A stretch of 64,000 nt of DNA from Lachnospiraceae bacterium (GTDB lineage: Bacteria > Bacillota > Clostridia > Lachnospirales > Lachnospiraceae). A program made the position numbers and the translations under genes. The notes beneath the pieces were generated by a model. The model saw nothing but the letters and a program-made list of their open reading frames with translations. It was not told the origin of the DNA and did not search any database. Positions 7,991 to 17,939 of the stretch are shown here, one piece after another; position 1 is the stretch's first letter; each line of letters starts with the position of its first letter. The stretch is from contig JAGATV010000041.1 of assembly GCA_017621075.1 (NCBI GenBank), positions 99,989-163,988 on the forward strand. Direction: 5' to 3'.

Positions 7991-8019
7991 TTGACAATAG
8001 AACGCTTGTTCTGTATAAT
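7991..8019 (+). promoter_or_regulatory. Perfect sigma-A promoter with LexA-like box in the spacer
   Basis: TTGACA (7991-7996), 17 bp, TATAAT (8014-8019). The spacer holds AGAACGCTTGTTCT (7999-8012), which contains GAAC-N4-GTTC, the core of the Gram-positive LexA (DinR) box. A repressor bound there would block both hexamers. It drives the leader and the mobilization genes. Confidence 0.75.
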
Positions 8020-8025
8020 GATGAT

Positions 8026-8044
8026 GTGACAGTTTAACCGTCAC
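8026..8044. promoter_or_regulatory. Palindrome at the transcription start (possible operator)
   Basis: GTGACAGTTTAACCGTCAC is an inverted pair of the 9-mer GTGACRGTT. It begins 7 bp after the -10 box. The same 9-mer recurs at 8845, 8990, 9002 and 9014. Confidence 0.5.
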
Positions 8045-8280
8045 GGACAACTGAATATTGATGTAAGATTGAGAGATGCGGCAAAAGCCGCCCAATGCCA
8101 GCGGTATGCTAAGAGAAAATATCGTCACCGCCACTCTATGCTTTTTGGTACTGTCAGCGAGTGAACGGGTGCAAAACAGTCCCGTCTTTGAATTTCAAAG
8201 CCGTTACATAGAACATCATTTTGAAGCGAGAGCAATGCTCCCGCAGATTCTTGATGTCTGTGTAGCGGCTTTTTGTTTTG
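8045..8280 (+). ncRNA. Structured leader ending in an intrinsic terminator (attenuator candidate)
   Basis: No gene is seen in about 430 bp after the promoter. The leader contains GCGGC/GCCGC (8078-8091) and a large hairpin with arms 8197-8218 and 8252-8272 of about 21 pairs, plus an inner GCGAGAGC/GCTCCCGC hairpin (8226-8244). TTTTTGTTTTG follows at once, so this is an intrinsic terminator about 250 nt from the start. It could attenuate the downstream mobilization genes or end a separate small RNA. Confidence 0.6.
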
Positions 8281-8457
8281 CCCATTATTGCCTTAGTGGG
8301 AAGTTTACAAAAATAATTTTGCCAAACTCCGAAAAAAGTCAGCAATTAAATATAGGAAGAAAAACTTTTGAAGAAATTTTCAAAAAAGGCATATTTTTGC
8401 CCTTCCCGCTGGCTACTCATTGGAGGGGTATGAAAAGCCGCTTTACTTAACAACTGA

Positions 8458-8631
8458 ATGACCGTCCGAATGGGATATGATTTTGCGATAACCGTCATAA
8501 ATGACGAGAGCGAAACAACGCCGCTGAAAAAGCAGGGGCAGGCATACAAAAACGACATTCGGGTAGAACGGCAAAAGCTGAGCCAAATTGACACAAAAGT
8601 GATGTCACGAAAGATTATTGAGCCAAAATGA
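8458..8631 (+). CDS. Small protein (57 residues) coupled to the next gene
   Basis: An ATG at 8458 opens 57 codons ending in TGA 8629-8631. The product is rich in Lys, Glu and Asp, with KKQGQAYKNDIRVE and a C-terminal SRKIIEPK. No family is recognised. It may be the remnant of a longer replication or ATPase gene of such elements, which is a guess. No strong ribosome site is seen. The stop overlaps an ATG of the following frame (ATGA), although the next gene more likely starts at GTG 8664. Confidence 0.4.
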   Translation: MTVRMGYDFAITVINDESETTPLKKQGQAYKNDIRVERQKLSQIDTKVMSRKIIEPK

Positions 8632-8663
8632 CATCGCTTTTACCACCACAAAGGAGAAAGGAA

Positions 8664-8993
8664 GTGACAGCTTTGAAAGAGATGACAAAGGGTGAACGGC
8701 TTGTGGCGGAAATCCTCGGAGAAATGCCGGATAAGAGCAAGCCTATACTGACTGAGAACCACCCTTTTCTTCGGAAAGTATTACGGTTTATGGAAAACCG
8801 ACGGGAATGGCAAGGCGCGGCAACCGAACTGCTTGCTGAAATCGGTGACAGTTACACTCCGCCCAATACCGTCACAAAATTACTGCACCGCTTTGATTAC
8901 GAATATTTCTACAAACGGGATATTGTAATTCAGTTTCGCCGCACCAACCGAAAAAGGATTATCCGTTTAACCAACTACGGCTACCGGAAGTGA
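8664..8993 (+). CDS. Winged-helix-like DNA-binding protein of the element
   Basis: 109 residues from GTG 8664, which has AAAGGAG 7 nt upstream; upstream in-frame ATG 8628 has no such site. The segment around EWQGAATELLAEIG, then a proline, a leucine-rich helix and a basic RTNRKRIIRL strand, resembles the C-terminal winged-helix module of phage and plasmid primases and replication proteins. GTGACRGTT repeats lie inside the gene (8845) and directly after it (8990-9022). It may bind them, but this is untested. It lies between the leader and mobC. Confidence 0.55.
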   Translation: MTALKEMTKGERLVAEILGEMPDKSKPILTENHPFLRKVLRFMENRREWQGAATELLAEIGDSYTPPNTVTKLLHRFDYEYFYKRDIVIQFRRTNRKRIIRLTNYGYRK

Positions 8994-9022
8994 CGGTTAT
9001 TGTGACAGTTTTAGTGACAGTT
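8990..9022 (+). repeat. Three direct repeats of GTGACRGTT with a 12-bp period
   Basis: Copies begin at 8990, 9002 and 9014. The exact 12-bp period looks like an iteron or operator array. The first copy overlaps the stop of the preceding gene. Confidence 0.7.
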
Positions 9023-9073
9023 GCAAAGGCCTAAATTAAAGAGATAGGAGTAATTTGCAGGAGAACGGTATTT

Positions 9074-9168
9074 CCCTGTCCACAGGGATAACGAGCATCG
9101 GATTTTGATACCAAAATCCCAATCCGCACCCGAATGGGCGGCGGACTGTTCTCAGGGCATTCTGCCCT
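9074..9168 (+). other. Candidate oriT (three successive inverted repeats upstream of mobC)
   Basis: CCCTGT/ACAGGG (9074-9087), GGATTTTG/CAAAATCC (9100-9119) and AGGGCA/TGCCCT (9154-9168) lie in a row between the iteron-like repeats and mobC. This is the usual position of oriT next to mobC-relaxase genes. No nic site is assigned. Confidence 0.45.
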
Positions 9169-9215
9169 ATAACCCTGATAAAACCACCAAAATTTATGAA
9201 AAGGAGATGATAATT

Positions 9216-9506
9216 TTGAAAGATAAGAAAGATAAAACGGTCATAACTTTAAGACTGACCGAAGAAGAAAACGAAAAACTGAAAAGGTGTTCTGCCTTGT
9301 GCGGACTGTCACAAACGGAATTTATCCGTCAGCTTTGCAATGGCAATACGCCGAAGCCTGAGCCACCGAAAGCGTTCTGGGATATGATGAACGCCCTTTA
9401 TGAACTGCACGCCGCCTTTGAAAAATGTATCCCGTATTATCCGCAGGCGGCTGATGAGTGCAGGGAAATCGAGCGTCTTATCCTTGATTTGCAGGAGGCG
9501 GTGTGA
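9216..9506 (+). CDS. mobC: MobC-like relaxosome protein
   Basis: 96 residues. A ribbon-helix-helix start (VITLRLTEEENEKLKRC, then GLSQTEFIRQL) fits plasmid MobC proteins, which bind oriT and help the relaxase. The C-terminal half is helical. I favour the TTG at 9216, about 9 nt after AAGGAG; an ATG at 9207 directly abuts the ribosome site. The gene ends 1 bp before the relaxase ATG, so translation is probably coupled. Confidence 0.75.
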   Translation: MKDKKDKTVITLRLTEEENEKLKRCSALCGLSQTEFIRQLCNGNTPKPEPPKAFWDMMNALYELHAAFEKCIPYYPQAADECREIERLILDLQEAV

Positions 9507-9507
9507 T

Positions 9508-10869
9508 ATGGCGGTAACTTCATTATGGCATATTAAAGGAAACCTGAAAGATTTAATCGACTATGTGGAGAATCCCGACAAGACCGTTCCGAAAGGCACG
9601 GCGGATTTTTTCAATGTGTTTTCTTATGTGCAGAATCCTGCGAAAACGGAAAAGGGCGAATATGTTTCCGCCCTTAATTGCTTAAAGCAAACTGCACTTC
9701 AACAGATGATACTGACAAAAATGCGATACGGCAAAGACGATAAATATATCGCTTGGCACGGGTATCAAAGCTTTCAGGTTGGTGAGGTTTCGCCCGAAAC
9801 GGCGCACGAAATCGGTGTGAAGCTGGCACGGGAAATGTGGGGAGATAAATACCAAATCGTTGTAACCACACACCTTGACAAAGACCATATTCACAATCAT
9901 TTCGCCTTTAACTCCGTATCTTTTCTTGATGGAAAGAAATACAACTATTCCAATACGGAACGGCAAAGACTACGGGACACTTCGGACGCACTGTGCATTG
10001 AATACGGATTGTCGGTAATTAGCAATCCGCACAAAGCGCCGAGCAGACCTGTATGGCTTGACGAAAAGGCAGGCAAGCCTACCCGATACAATGTGTACCG
10101 AGAAGATATTTCCAATGCTATGTATTGCAGTAACAATCTCCGCCTTTTTGAAAAATTCCTTGTAAGAAAAGGCTACGAGGTGGATTTCAGCGGCAAGCAT
10201 TGGAAAGTAAAATTGCCGCAGTATAAAGGCTTTACCCGATTGGATACCCTCAACGAGAAATGGACGCCGGAGTTTATAGAACAGGAAATTAGGCGCACCT
10301 ACCGCAGCTTCGGCAGTATTCCTGCAACGGTGATTACGATACCGCCGCAGATGCCGAGAGATTTATACGACGCTTATACACCGTTCAAAAGGACAAGCCA
10401 TATTTACCGTCTGTATCTGTATTACTGTTATCAGTTGGGATACCTGCCGAAAGGCACGGACTATAAACCCACAAGTCCGTATCTCAAAGAAGCGGTGCGA
10501 AAACTTGACGAAATTTCCTATCAAGTCAACTATATGTCCGCCCGAAAGATAAACACCCTTGAGGAGCTTTATACCGACCGGGAGCTGACAGAAAAGGCGC
10601 TTGCGACCTTGTGCGAGCAGAGAGAAAAGCTGAAAAACAAAATCCGCAGAGCGTTGCCGGAGGATAAGGAAACCCTGCGTAAAGACAAGGCGGAACTGAC
10701 CGAAAAGATAACCGTTCTAAGAAAAGAACTCAAATGCAATTACGCCATTGAGGAGCGTTCTATCGGCATACAGGACACCTTGGATATGGTTACGGCAAAT
10801 GAAATCCGCAATAAAGAATTGCGGCAGCAGGAAAAACAGATGAAAAAGAAGGAGGGATATTCACGATGA
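9508..10869 (+). CDS. MOBP-type relaxase / mobilization nuclease
   Basis: 453 residues. The relaxase domain is N-terminal: a likely catalytic Tyr19 in LIDYVENPDKT and the metal-binding HLDKDHIHNH (122-131, His at 122, 127, 129). The C-terminal third is coiled-coil and charged. It should nick oriT and lead the strand into a recipient. The ATG at 9508 has GGAGG 10 nt upstream; a longer frame from 9400 runs inside mobC and is rejected. The stop overlaps the next ATG (ATGA). It belongs to the element's rightward transcription unit. Confidence 0.9.
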   Translation: MAVTSLWHIKGNLKDLIDYVENPDKTVPKGTADFFNVFSYVQNPAKTEKGEYVSALNCLKQTALQQMILTKMRYGKDDKYIAWHGYQSFQVGEVSPETAHEIGVKLAREMWGDKYQIVVTTHLDKDHIHNHFAFNSVSFLDGKKYNYSNTERQRLRDTSDALCIEYGLSVISNPHKAPSRPVWLDEKAGKPTRYNVYREDISNAMYCSNNLRLFEKFLVRKGYEVDFSGKHWKVKLPQYKGFTRLDTLNEKWTPEFIEQEIRRTYRSFGSIPATVITIPPQMPRDLYDAYTPFKRTSHIYRLYLYYCYQLGYLPKGTDYKPTSPYLKEAVRKLDEISYQVNYMSARKINTLEELYTDRELTEKALATLCEQREKLKNKIRRALPEDKETLRKDKAELTEKITVLRKELKCNYAIEERSIGIQDTLDMVTANEIRNKELRQQEKQMKKKEGYSR

Positions 10870-11135
10870 ACGAGGTAATTTATCTTGACGAGCAAGGCAA
10901 TGCTTGCAGTGAAAACGATGAACTTTATACCGTCATTGACGATATAACCGCAAGGCTGATGAAGATGAGCAAAGAGGAACGAATTGATTGGTTTCGCAGG
11001 ACGCAGCACCCACACCCAATCAACTTTGATACCGAGATTAACGGCACGGTTTACTCGGTCAGCGCTCATTTTAACAATGCAGCAAATGAAAGTCTGCTGG
11101 AAAAAGCAGAACGAATTATTTTGAAAAAGATGTAA
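10866..11135 (+). CDS. TnpW-like transposon protein
   Basis: 89 residues. The N-terminal half is acidic (VIYLDEQGN, KMSKEERIDWF). The C-terminal half, NGTVYSVSAHF followed by a Glu/Lys helix ending ERIILKKM, resembles the short TnpW proteins of Tn4451-like elements. Function is not known. It starts inside the relaxase stop (ATGA) and lies just before the recombinase promoter. Confidence 0.65.
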   Translation: MNEVIYLDEQGNACSENDELYTVIDDITARLMKMSKEERIDWFRRTQHPHPINFDTEINGTVYSVSAHFNNAANESLLEKAERIILKKM

Positions 11136-11162
11136 CAAATTTCAGAACACCGCTTTAAAGTG

Positions 11163-11191
11163 TTGAAGTTTAACGGCGGATATGGTATTAT
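11163..11191 (+). promoter_or_regulatory. Promoter of the recombinase gene with flanking inverted repeat
   Basis: TTGAAG (11163-11168), 17 bp, TATTAT (11186-11191). CGGATATG (11177-11184) and CATATCCG (11213-11220) form an 8-bp perfect inverted repeat around the -10 and start region. It could be an operator or a 5' hairpin next to the GGAAAGGAG ribosome site. Confidence 0.6.
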
Positions 11192-11193
11192 AA

Positions 11194-12918
<1,725 letters not shown>

Positions 12919-12971
12919 CCCGAAGGCTACGCCGTATGAAAACGATAATATTAAGTTAAGATACAGAGCCG

Positions 12972-13007
12972 CCTTGGGGCACCTTCCTTATGGAGGGTGC
13001 CCCAAGG
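12972..13007 (+). other. 12-bp perfect stem-loop at the right element junction
   Basis: CCTTGGGGCACC and GGTGCCCCAAGG surround a 12-nt loop. In the inferred pre-insertion sequence it would be the inner stem of the nitroreductase terminator. No T-run follows it directly. Confidence 0.6.
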
Positions 13008-13012
13008 GTATC

Positions 13013-13034
13013 CTTTCCCTTCGGCATTTTTATG
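13013..13034 (+). terminator. Right arm of the split nitroreductase terminator
   Basis: CTTTCCCTTCGGCAT followed by TTTTTAT. It is the partner of 5776-5790 across the mobile element. On its own it has no upstream partner strong enough to terminate. Confidence 0.5.
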
Positions 13035-13113
13035 AACGGACCGTGGCTGCACGTCCTCCACGCACTCCGCCAGTATTCATAAATCCAATCCGACGTGCAG
13101 AAATGAGGAATCC

Positions 13114-14028
13114 ATGCGACACTTAATGAGCCCCCTAGATTTCAGCCCCGAAGAACTAAACCAGCTCTTCGACCTGGCGAATGACATTGAAAAAAATCCC
13201 GGGAAATATGCCCATGCCTGCGATGGGAAGATCCTGGCCACCTGTTTCTATGAGCCCAGCACCAGGACCCGCCTGAGCTTTGAATCCGCCATGACCAGAC
13301 TGGGCGGCAGAGTCATCGGCTTTTCCGATGCCAATTCTTCCTCCGCCGCCAAAGGCGAAAGCGTATCCGACACCATCCGCGTCATCTCCTGCTACGCCGA
13401 TATCTGTGCCATGCGCCATCCCAAGGAAGGCGCACCTATGGTAGCCGCAGAGAAATCCGGCATTCCCGTGATCAACGCAGGTGACGGCGGTCATCAGCAT
13501 CCCACCCAGACCCTGACGGATCTTCTTACCATCCGCAGTCTGAAGGGGCGCCTGGGGCAGTTTACCATCGGCCTGTGCGGCGACTTGAAATTCGGCCGCA
13601 CCGTACACTCCCTGATCCATGCACTGGTGCGCTATCATGACATCCGTTTCATCTTCATATCCCCCGAAGAGCTCCGGGTACCCGATTATATCACGGATAT
13701 GCTCAAAGAAAAGAATATTCCTTACGAGGAGGTTATCCGTCTGGAAGACGTGATGCCCCAACTGGATCTGCTCTACATGACCCGGGTACAGAAAGAACGT
13801 TTCTTCAACGAAGAAGACTATGTCCGTCTGAAAGATTTCTATATCTTAAACGAAAGCAAAATGGAACTGGCCAGGGACGATATGCTGGTGCTCCATCCTC
13901 TGCCCCGCGTAAACGAGATTGCCGTGGAAGTGGACAAGGACCCCAGGGCCGCCTATTTCAAGCAGGCACAGTACGGTGTCTATGTCAGAATGGCTCTGAT
14001 CCTCACCCTGCTTGAGATCCATATCTGA
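13114..14028 (+). CDS. pyrB: Aspartate carbamoyltransferase catalytic chain
   Basis: Makes N-carbamoyl-aspartate in de novo pyrimidine synthesis. The 304-residue length is normal. The carbamoyl-phosphate site [13 protein letters not shown] is at 45-57, HPTQTLTD at 129-136, and LHPLPR is in the last fifth. GAGGA precedes the ATG. It is followed 61 bp later by the regulatory chain gene pyrI. The mobile element lies about 150 bp upstream, so transcripts from the element may run into it; the native pyr promoter and regulator are not obvious. Confidence 0.97.
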   Translation: MRHLMSPLDFSPEELNQLFDLANDIEKNPGKYAHACDGKILATCFYEPSTRTRLSFESAMTRLGGRVIGFSDANSSSAAKGESVSDTIRVISCYADICAMRHPKEGAPMVAAEKSGIPVINAGDGGHQHPTQTLTDLLTIRSLKGRLGQFTIGLCGDLKFGRTVHSLIHALVRYHDIRFIFISPEELRVPDYITDMLKEKNIPYEEVIRLEDVMPQLDLLYMTRVQKERFFNEEDYVRLKDFYILNESKMELARDDMLVLHPLPRVNEIAVEVDKDPRAAYFKQAQYGVYVRMALILTLLEIHI

Positions 14029-14089
14029 CACCACAGGAGAAGCGCTTCCGCCGATTTCAAAACCATATTTATCAGAAAGGACGCACATT

Positions 14090-14524
14090 ATGTTAAATGT
14101 AGGAAAGATTGAAGAAGGTTTTGTACTGGATCATATCAAAGCAGGCAAAAGCCTTTCCCTCTACGAACACCTTCAGTTAGATAAATTAGACTGTACCGTA
14201 GCTATCATCAAGAATGCACGCAGCAACAAGATGGGAAAGAAAGATATCCTGAAAGTAGAATGTGATATCAACGCCCTGGATCTGGATGTCCTGGCCTTCA
14301 TCGACCACAATATCACCGTGAATGTCATCAAGAACGGCGAGATCGTGGAAAAGAAAGACCTTGTCCTCCCCAGGCAGATCAAAAACGTGATCAAGTGCCA
14401 CAATCCCCGCTGCATCACCTCCATCGAACAGGGACTCCCCAATATCTTCGTCCTGGCCGATGAAGAAAAAGAAATTTACCGCTGCAAGTACTGTGAAGAG
14501 AAATACAGTGAAAATTCCCTGTAG
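14090..14524 (+). CDS. pyrI: Aspartate carbamoyltransferase regulatory chain
   Basis: 144 residues. It binds nucleotides for allosteric control of PyrB and docks through a zinc domain with C103, C108, C132 and C135, all present. An upstream in-frame start at 14012 lies inside pyrB; the ATG at 14090 has AGAAAGGA upstream and gives the family's N-terminus. It ends 1 bp before the convergent YhfC-type gene, with no room for a terminator between them. Confidence 0.95.
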   Translation: MLNVGKIEEGFVLDHIKAGKSLSLYEHLQLDKLDCTVAIIKNARSNKMGKKDILKVECDINALDLDVLAFIDHNITVNVIKNGEIVEKKDLVLPRQIKNVIKCHNPRCITSIEQGLPNIFVLADEEKEIYRCKYCEEKYSENSL

Positions 14525-14525
14525 C

Positions 14526-15431
14526 TCACGCGAGTCTCTTCCTAAGCTTCCAAACCAGCAGACCCGCTCCCAGCGCCACCAGTGTGAGGAATCCGTAAAT
14601 CAGTAAATACGCTGTATCCGTGCTGATAGGCTCTCCCAAATACCCTGCGGCCCTGCCATTGATCATAGGTACCACAAAATCCACTGTCGTATGCAGTGTC
14701 AGACAGATCAGGACACCCAAAAGATCCTTACCCTTCCACACAAAATAGCACACCAAGAGACTAAGTGCCAACTGGAACACCATGGTTAAAAGGCGCTCAT
14801 AGCCCGCCAGATAAAAGATCCCCGGTCCTGTGGTAAGGAAAGTTTCTTTCAGTGCGACCAAGGAACTGACATCCACATTCATGGCACGGGTCTGCTCTAC
14901 CATCAGGTCATATGAGCCTGTGTTGATCATGATAATATAGATTAGATTGTTGATATAGGTGACACCCACGATCATCATCGCCTCGATACCGCCATGGCCC
15001 AGGCCTGCTGCCACCCCCTTTTCAAAACACTGCTTCTTTTTCAGGATGCGGGCCACGATATATCTTCCGGCCACCTCAAACAGCCCGGCCGTAAAAGCCA
15101 TGATCAGACAATACCAGACATATTGCTCCTTTGCAAAGGCCATAAAAGCAGTACTTAAGGAAAGAGCACTCAGTATGGGGGTCCGTATCATGATCTGAAA
15201 CACGAAAAAGCCTGCCGCTCCCAGAAACCACGCGGCCACCACGCCTTTCCCTCTATTCTTTACACAGAAAACGATACACACAATGACCGGCAGGATCAGA
15301 CTTACAAACAGCGTCACACATACCGCTGCGATCACAGGCATCCCTACCATAGCTGTACTTTCCGTCACCACTTCCATCATCATTTTCATCCATCCTTTAT
15401 CATCCGTCGCAAACAACTCTACCGGTTCCAT
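14526..15431 (-). CDS. YhfC-family intramembrane metalloprotease-like protein
   Basis: 301 residues with about seven to eight membrane helices. It carries GHGGIEAMM in the middle, the likely active-site motif of the YhfC family (related to CAAX-type intramembrane proteases). Its substrate is unknown. The start at 15431 overlaps the end of the upstream gene by 13 bp; an internal ATG 14 codons later (MKMMMEVV) is preceded by AAAGG and could be the true start. It is cotranscribed with the upstream membrane-anchored protein. Confidence 0.8.
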   Translation of the reverse strand: MEPVELFATDDKGWMKMMMEVVTESTAMVGMPVIAAVCVTLFVSLILPVIVCIVFCVKNRGKGVVAAWFLGAAGFFVFQIMIRTPILSALSLSTAFMAFAKEQYVWYCLIMAFTAGLFEVAGRYIVARILKKKQCFEKGVAAGLGHGGIEAMMIVGVTYINNLIYIIMINTGSYDLMVEQTRAMNVDVSSLVALKETFLTTGPGIFYLAGYERLLTMVFQLALSLLVCYFVWKGKDLLGVLICLTLHTTVDFVVPMINGRAAGYLGEPISTDTAYLLIYGFLTLVALGAGLLVWKLRKRLA

Positions 15432-16018
15432 ACTCCGCTGTTTTCCAACAATCTTTTTGCGTCCTCTTCCTCAAAGACAAACAGCTCGGCCAATTTCAGA
15501 TTCTGCTCCTTGTGGATTAACTGATAGAGCCGTAAAGTCTGGGCCTTAGTCAGTTCCAGCCGGGTCTTTACAGCGTCCCCGGGCCTTACAAGATCTTCTT
15601 GTTTCTCCACATAGCTTCCGTAATAATTCTCTAAATAACTCTGGGCCAGTGTAAACTCCGAAAAAGACTCCTGTCCTTTTGTGCCATAGCCGCCTGCTTC
15701 GAAAAAAGAAGCGGGAAGCTCCTGAGAGAGGATATGATAGGCATGTGCCAGTTCCATCTCCCAACACTCCAGGTAAATAAGGTCAAACCGCGCCATACAT
15801 TCCTGTGGCACGCTACCCTCCAGCTTTTGAAAATAACTGTCAATGGGGTTCTGATTCTCGCACTCGGAGGTCACTTTCACAGAAGCTGCAGGCTCCACCA
15901 TTCTGTAAGCAATGTTTCCATTATTATACTCCATCAACAGGAATGCCGCAAGAGCCAGTATCAGCACTGACTTTATCCTTCCCCCGAGCTGTTCCTCCCA
16001 TTCCTCCAGCCAAGCCAT
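15419..16018 (-). CDS. Membrane-anchored protein of unknown function
   Basis: 199 residues from ATG 16018, which has GGGAGG 8 nt upstream; an ATG five codons earlier lies on the ribosome site. One N-terminal transmembrane helix (about 16-35) is followed by a helical domain rich in Glu, Leu and Tyr that would face outside. I recognise no family. It overlaps the YhfC-type gene by 13 bp, so the two proteins may act together. Confidence 0.7.
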   Translation of the reverse strand: MAWLEEWEEQLGGRIKSVLILALAAFLLMEYNNGNIAYRMVEPAASVKVTSECENQNPIDSYFQKLEGSVPQECMARFDLIYLECWEMELAHAYHILSQELPASFFEAGGYGTKGQESFSEFTLAQSYLENYYGSYVEKQEDLVRPGDAVKTRLELTKAQTLRLYQLIHKEQNLKLAELFVFEEEDAKRLLENSGVWNR

Positions 16019-16099
16019 TTCTTTGCCTCCCATAGAATTTGTCCATGTTCTATCCTATGCAAAAAAGGCCGCAATATGCCACTGCGACCCTTGCCATTT

Positions 16100-16858
16100 T
16101 TACTTATCAGTACCTAATGATTCTCTCATGTCTGAAAAATCCACAACAACTTCCAATATATCATTATATGCATCGCCCGCGACAACGCATTCTCCTGTCC
16201 TTTGACTTTGAATCGTCATTGTCAGTTCCGGTTTATAAAAGGGCATGTCTTCCACAATATGTTTTACGTCGTCCGGGTTGGGCAAAGAGAATATGATCTT
16301 ATTACCGCTTTGAGATAATGCTGTTTGATCAAAAAATCTTGGACGTTGCGTTATAAAGCATAATGATATACCATACTTTCTTCCTTCTCTGGCCAATCTA
16401 ACGATAATCTCCTTGCTCAAAGCATTTTTAACACTCGGAACATAATTGTGAGCCTCTTCTATCACAACAATTTGCTTTTTTCTATTTTCCTCCTTTGTTC
16501 TCTTGCAACGCTGCAATAACCTATATAAGTAGTAATTCAAAATACACTCTTGTTCTAATTGCGTGTATTCTCCCATTTCAAATATTTGGGATGACTTGGG
16601 CAATTTCAACATCTTTTGATCGTTAGAAAACTTCAAATGTTGAATATTCTTCAGCTTCCCTATCAACGAATTCGCATACGCTGGCAATTCTATTTCCTGT
16701 TCACTTTTCTCCCCAAAATCAAATACCAATACTATTATGGGTAATCTGCATATATCTATATTATCAACCATGGTATTAGCATCTCCGCTTTGTGCTGAAA
16801 ATATCCTGTGCATATACATCCAGCCGGATGTGAGGCTATTATAATATACGTCATACAA
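16100..16858 (-). pseudogene. C-terminal remnant of a HerA-like ATPase
   Basis: 252 residues corresponding to the back half of a HerA/DUF87 ATPase: Walker B VVIEEAHNYV (131-140), REGRKYGISLCFITQRP (157-173), and SLPNPDDVKHIVEDM. The N-terminal barrel and Walker A P-loop are missing, and the first 15 or so codons look unrelated, so the gene is probably truncated. Base composition is more AT-rich than its neighbours, which suggests acquired DNA. HerA proteins occur in DNA-end processing and in anti-phage modules such as HerA with a nuclease or Sir2 partner. No partner remains here. A short but functional protein cannot be excluded. Confidence 0.65.
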
Positions 16859-17038
16859 AGCACACCATAATTATTTTATTGTTTATTCTGTTCATGGCAC
16901 CAGGCAGACTGTTGCCATAGTGCCCCAATCACTTTCTTCTCACAATAAAATACATTTTCCTTGACACCTTCCCCAAAACAGTCCACAATATAATAGCAAG
17001 TCATATTATGCCAACAAAATTGATACAGGGAACAAACT

Positions 17039-17329
17039 ATGAAAAAAGACAACCTTTCGAAAAACAGCCGGAAAAGCACAAAAAAAATGACCTCCAGGCA
17101 AGTGGTGGCCATTATCGGTATCATATTACTGGTAGCGCTCTACCTTGTCACTCTGGTGGTGGCATTTGTGGATACTTCCGCATCTGGCAAATTATTTGCC
17201 CTGTGCCTGTTCGCTACCATCGCCATTCCCATCCTGATCTGGATCTACACCTGGATGTATGGCAAATTATCCGGCAGACATACCTTTGCGGATTTCGAGG
17301 TTGAAACCGATTCCTCCAAGGACGAATAG
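17039..17329 (+). CDS. Small membrane protein with two helices
   Basis: 96 residues: a basic Lys/Ser-rich N-terminus, two hydrophobic helices (about 22-43 and 51-71), and an acidic tail ending SSKDE. AGGGAAC is 8 nt upstream of the ATG. It ends 4 bp before the convergent HAD gene. No family is recognised. Confidence 0.65.
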   Translation: MKKDNLSKNSRKSTKKMTSRQVVAIIGIILLVALYLVTLVVAFVDTSASGKLFALCLFATIAIPILIWIYTWMYGKLSGRHTFADFEVETDSSKDE

Positions 17330-17333
17330 CGCT

Positions 17334-17939
17334 TTAAGTGCGAACTCCCAATTTCCGCAGATCTGCTTCTGCCTGTTCCTTGGTCACGAACCGGATCCCA
17401 TAAATCCCTTGTGCCACGGCAGCATCCACATTTTTTTGTGTATCATCCAAAAATACGCACTCCTGCGGCACCAGCTCGAACCGTTTTAACAAAAGCTTGT
17501 AGATAGCCGGGTCAGGCTTGATGACCTTGTCCTGATAGGACAGGATTCCACCGTCCATGTAGGGCAGAAAAGCCAGCGCATCATCACATTCTCTGTAAGC
17601 CTTCAGGGAAAAATTGGACAGGTACAGCACCCTGTAGCCCGCTTTTTTTAACTGCTGTACCCAAGGGATGGCATAATCCCTGAGTGTCACCATGCCGTGA
17701 ATATCATCATAAGCCTCATGCAATTCCTTTTCAATCTCAGGATCATTTTCCACGAACGCCTGCATCAGTTTCTCATCCGGCCAGTCTCCCCTGTCAAATT
17801 CATTCCACAGAGGACTTTCCACAGATGCCTTGGCAATCCGGTCTATCATGGTCTCGTCAAACCCTTTATCCTCCAGAAACCCTTTCCATCTGAAATCTGT
17901 AAGCACATTTCCAATATCAAAAATGATATTTTTGATCAT
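17334..17939 (-). CDS. HAD-superfamily hydrolase (YihX-like)
   Basis: 201 residues. FDIGNVL (7-13) holds the catalytic Asp8; LYLSNFS is motif II; a lysine in KVIKPD and the acidic VFLDD motif complete the site. This set matches HAD-IA phosphatases such as YihX, which act on sugar phosphates, but the substrate here is unknown. Its start overlaps the stop of the upstream LysR gene by 4 bp (ATGA), so the two are coupled. Confidence 0.88.
   Translation of the reverse strand: MIKNIIFDIGNVLTDFRWKGFLEDKGFDETMIDRIAKASVESPLWNEFDRGDWPDEKLMQAFVENDPEIEKELHEAYDDIHGMVTLRDYAIPWVQQLKKAGYRVLYLSNFSLKAYRECDDALAFLPYMDGGILSYQDKVIKPDPAIYKLLLKRFELVPQECVFLDDTQKNVDAAVAQGIYGIRFVTKEQAEADLRKLGVRT

Noticed and set aside
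8154-8345. Minus-strand frame of 63 codons in the leader region
   Set aside because: Overlaps the structured hairpin of the leader; no ribosome site and no family match.
12968-13113. PyrR-binding attenuator before pyrB
   Set aside because: The only strong hairpin here fits better as the inner stem of the split terminator; no PyrR consensus is evident.
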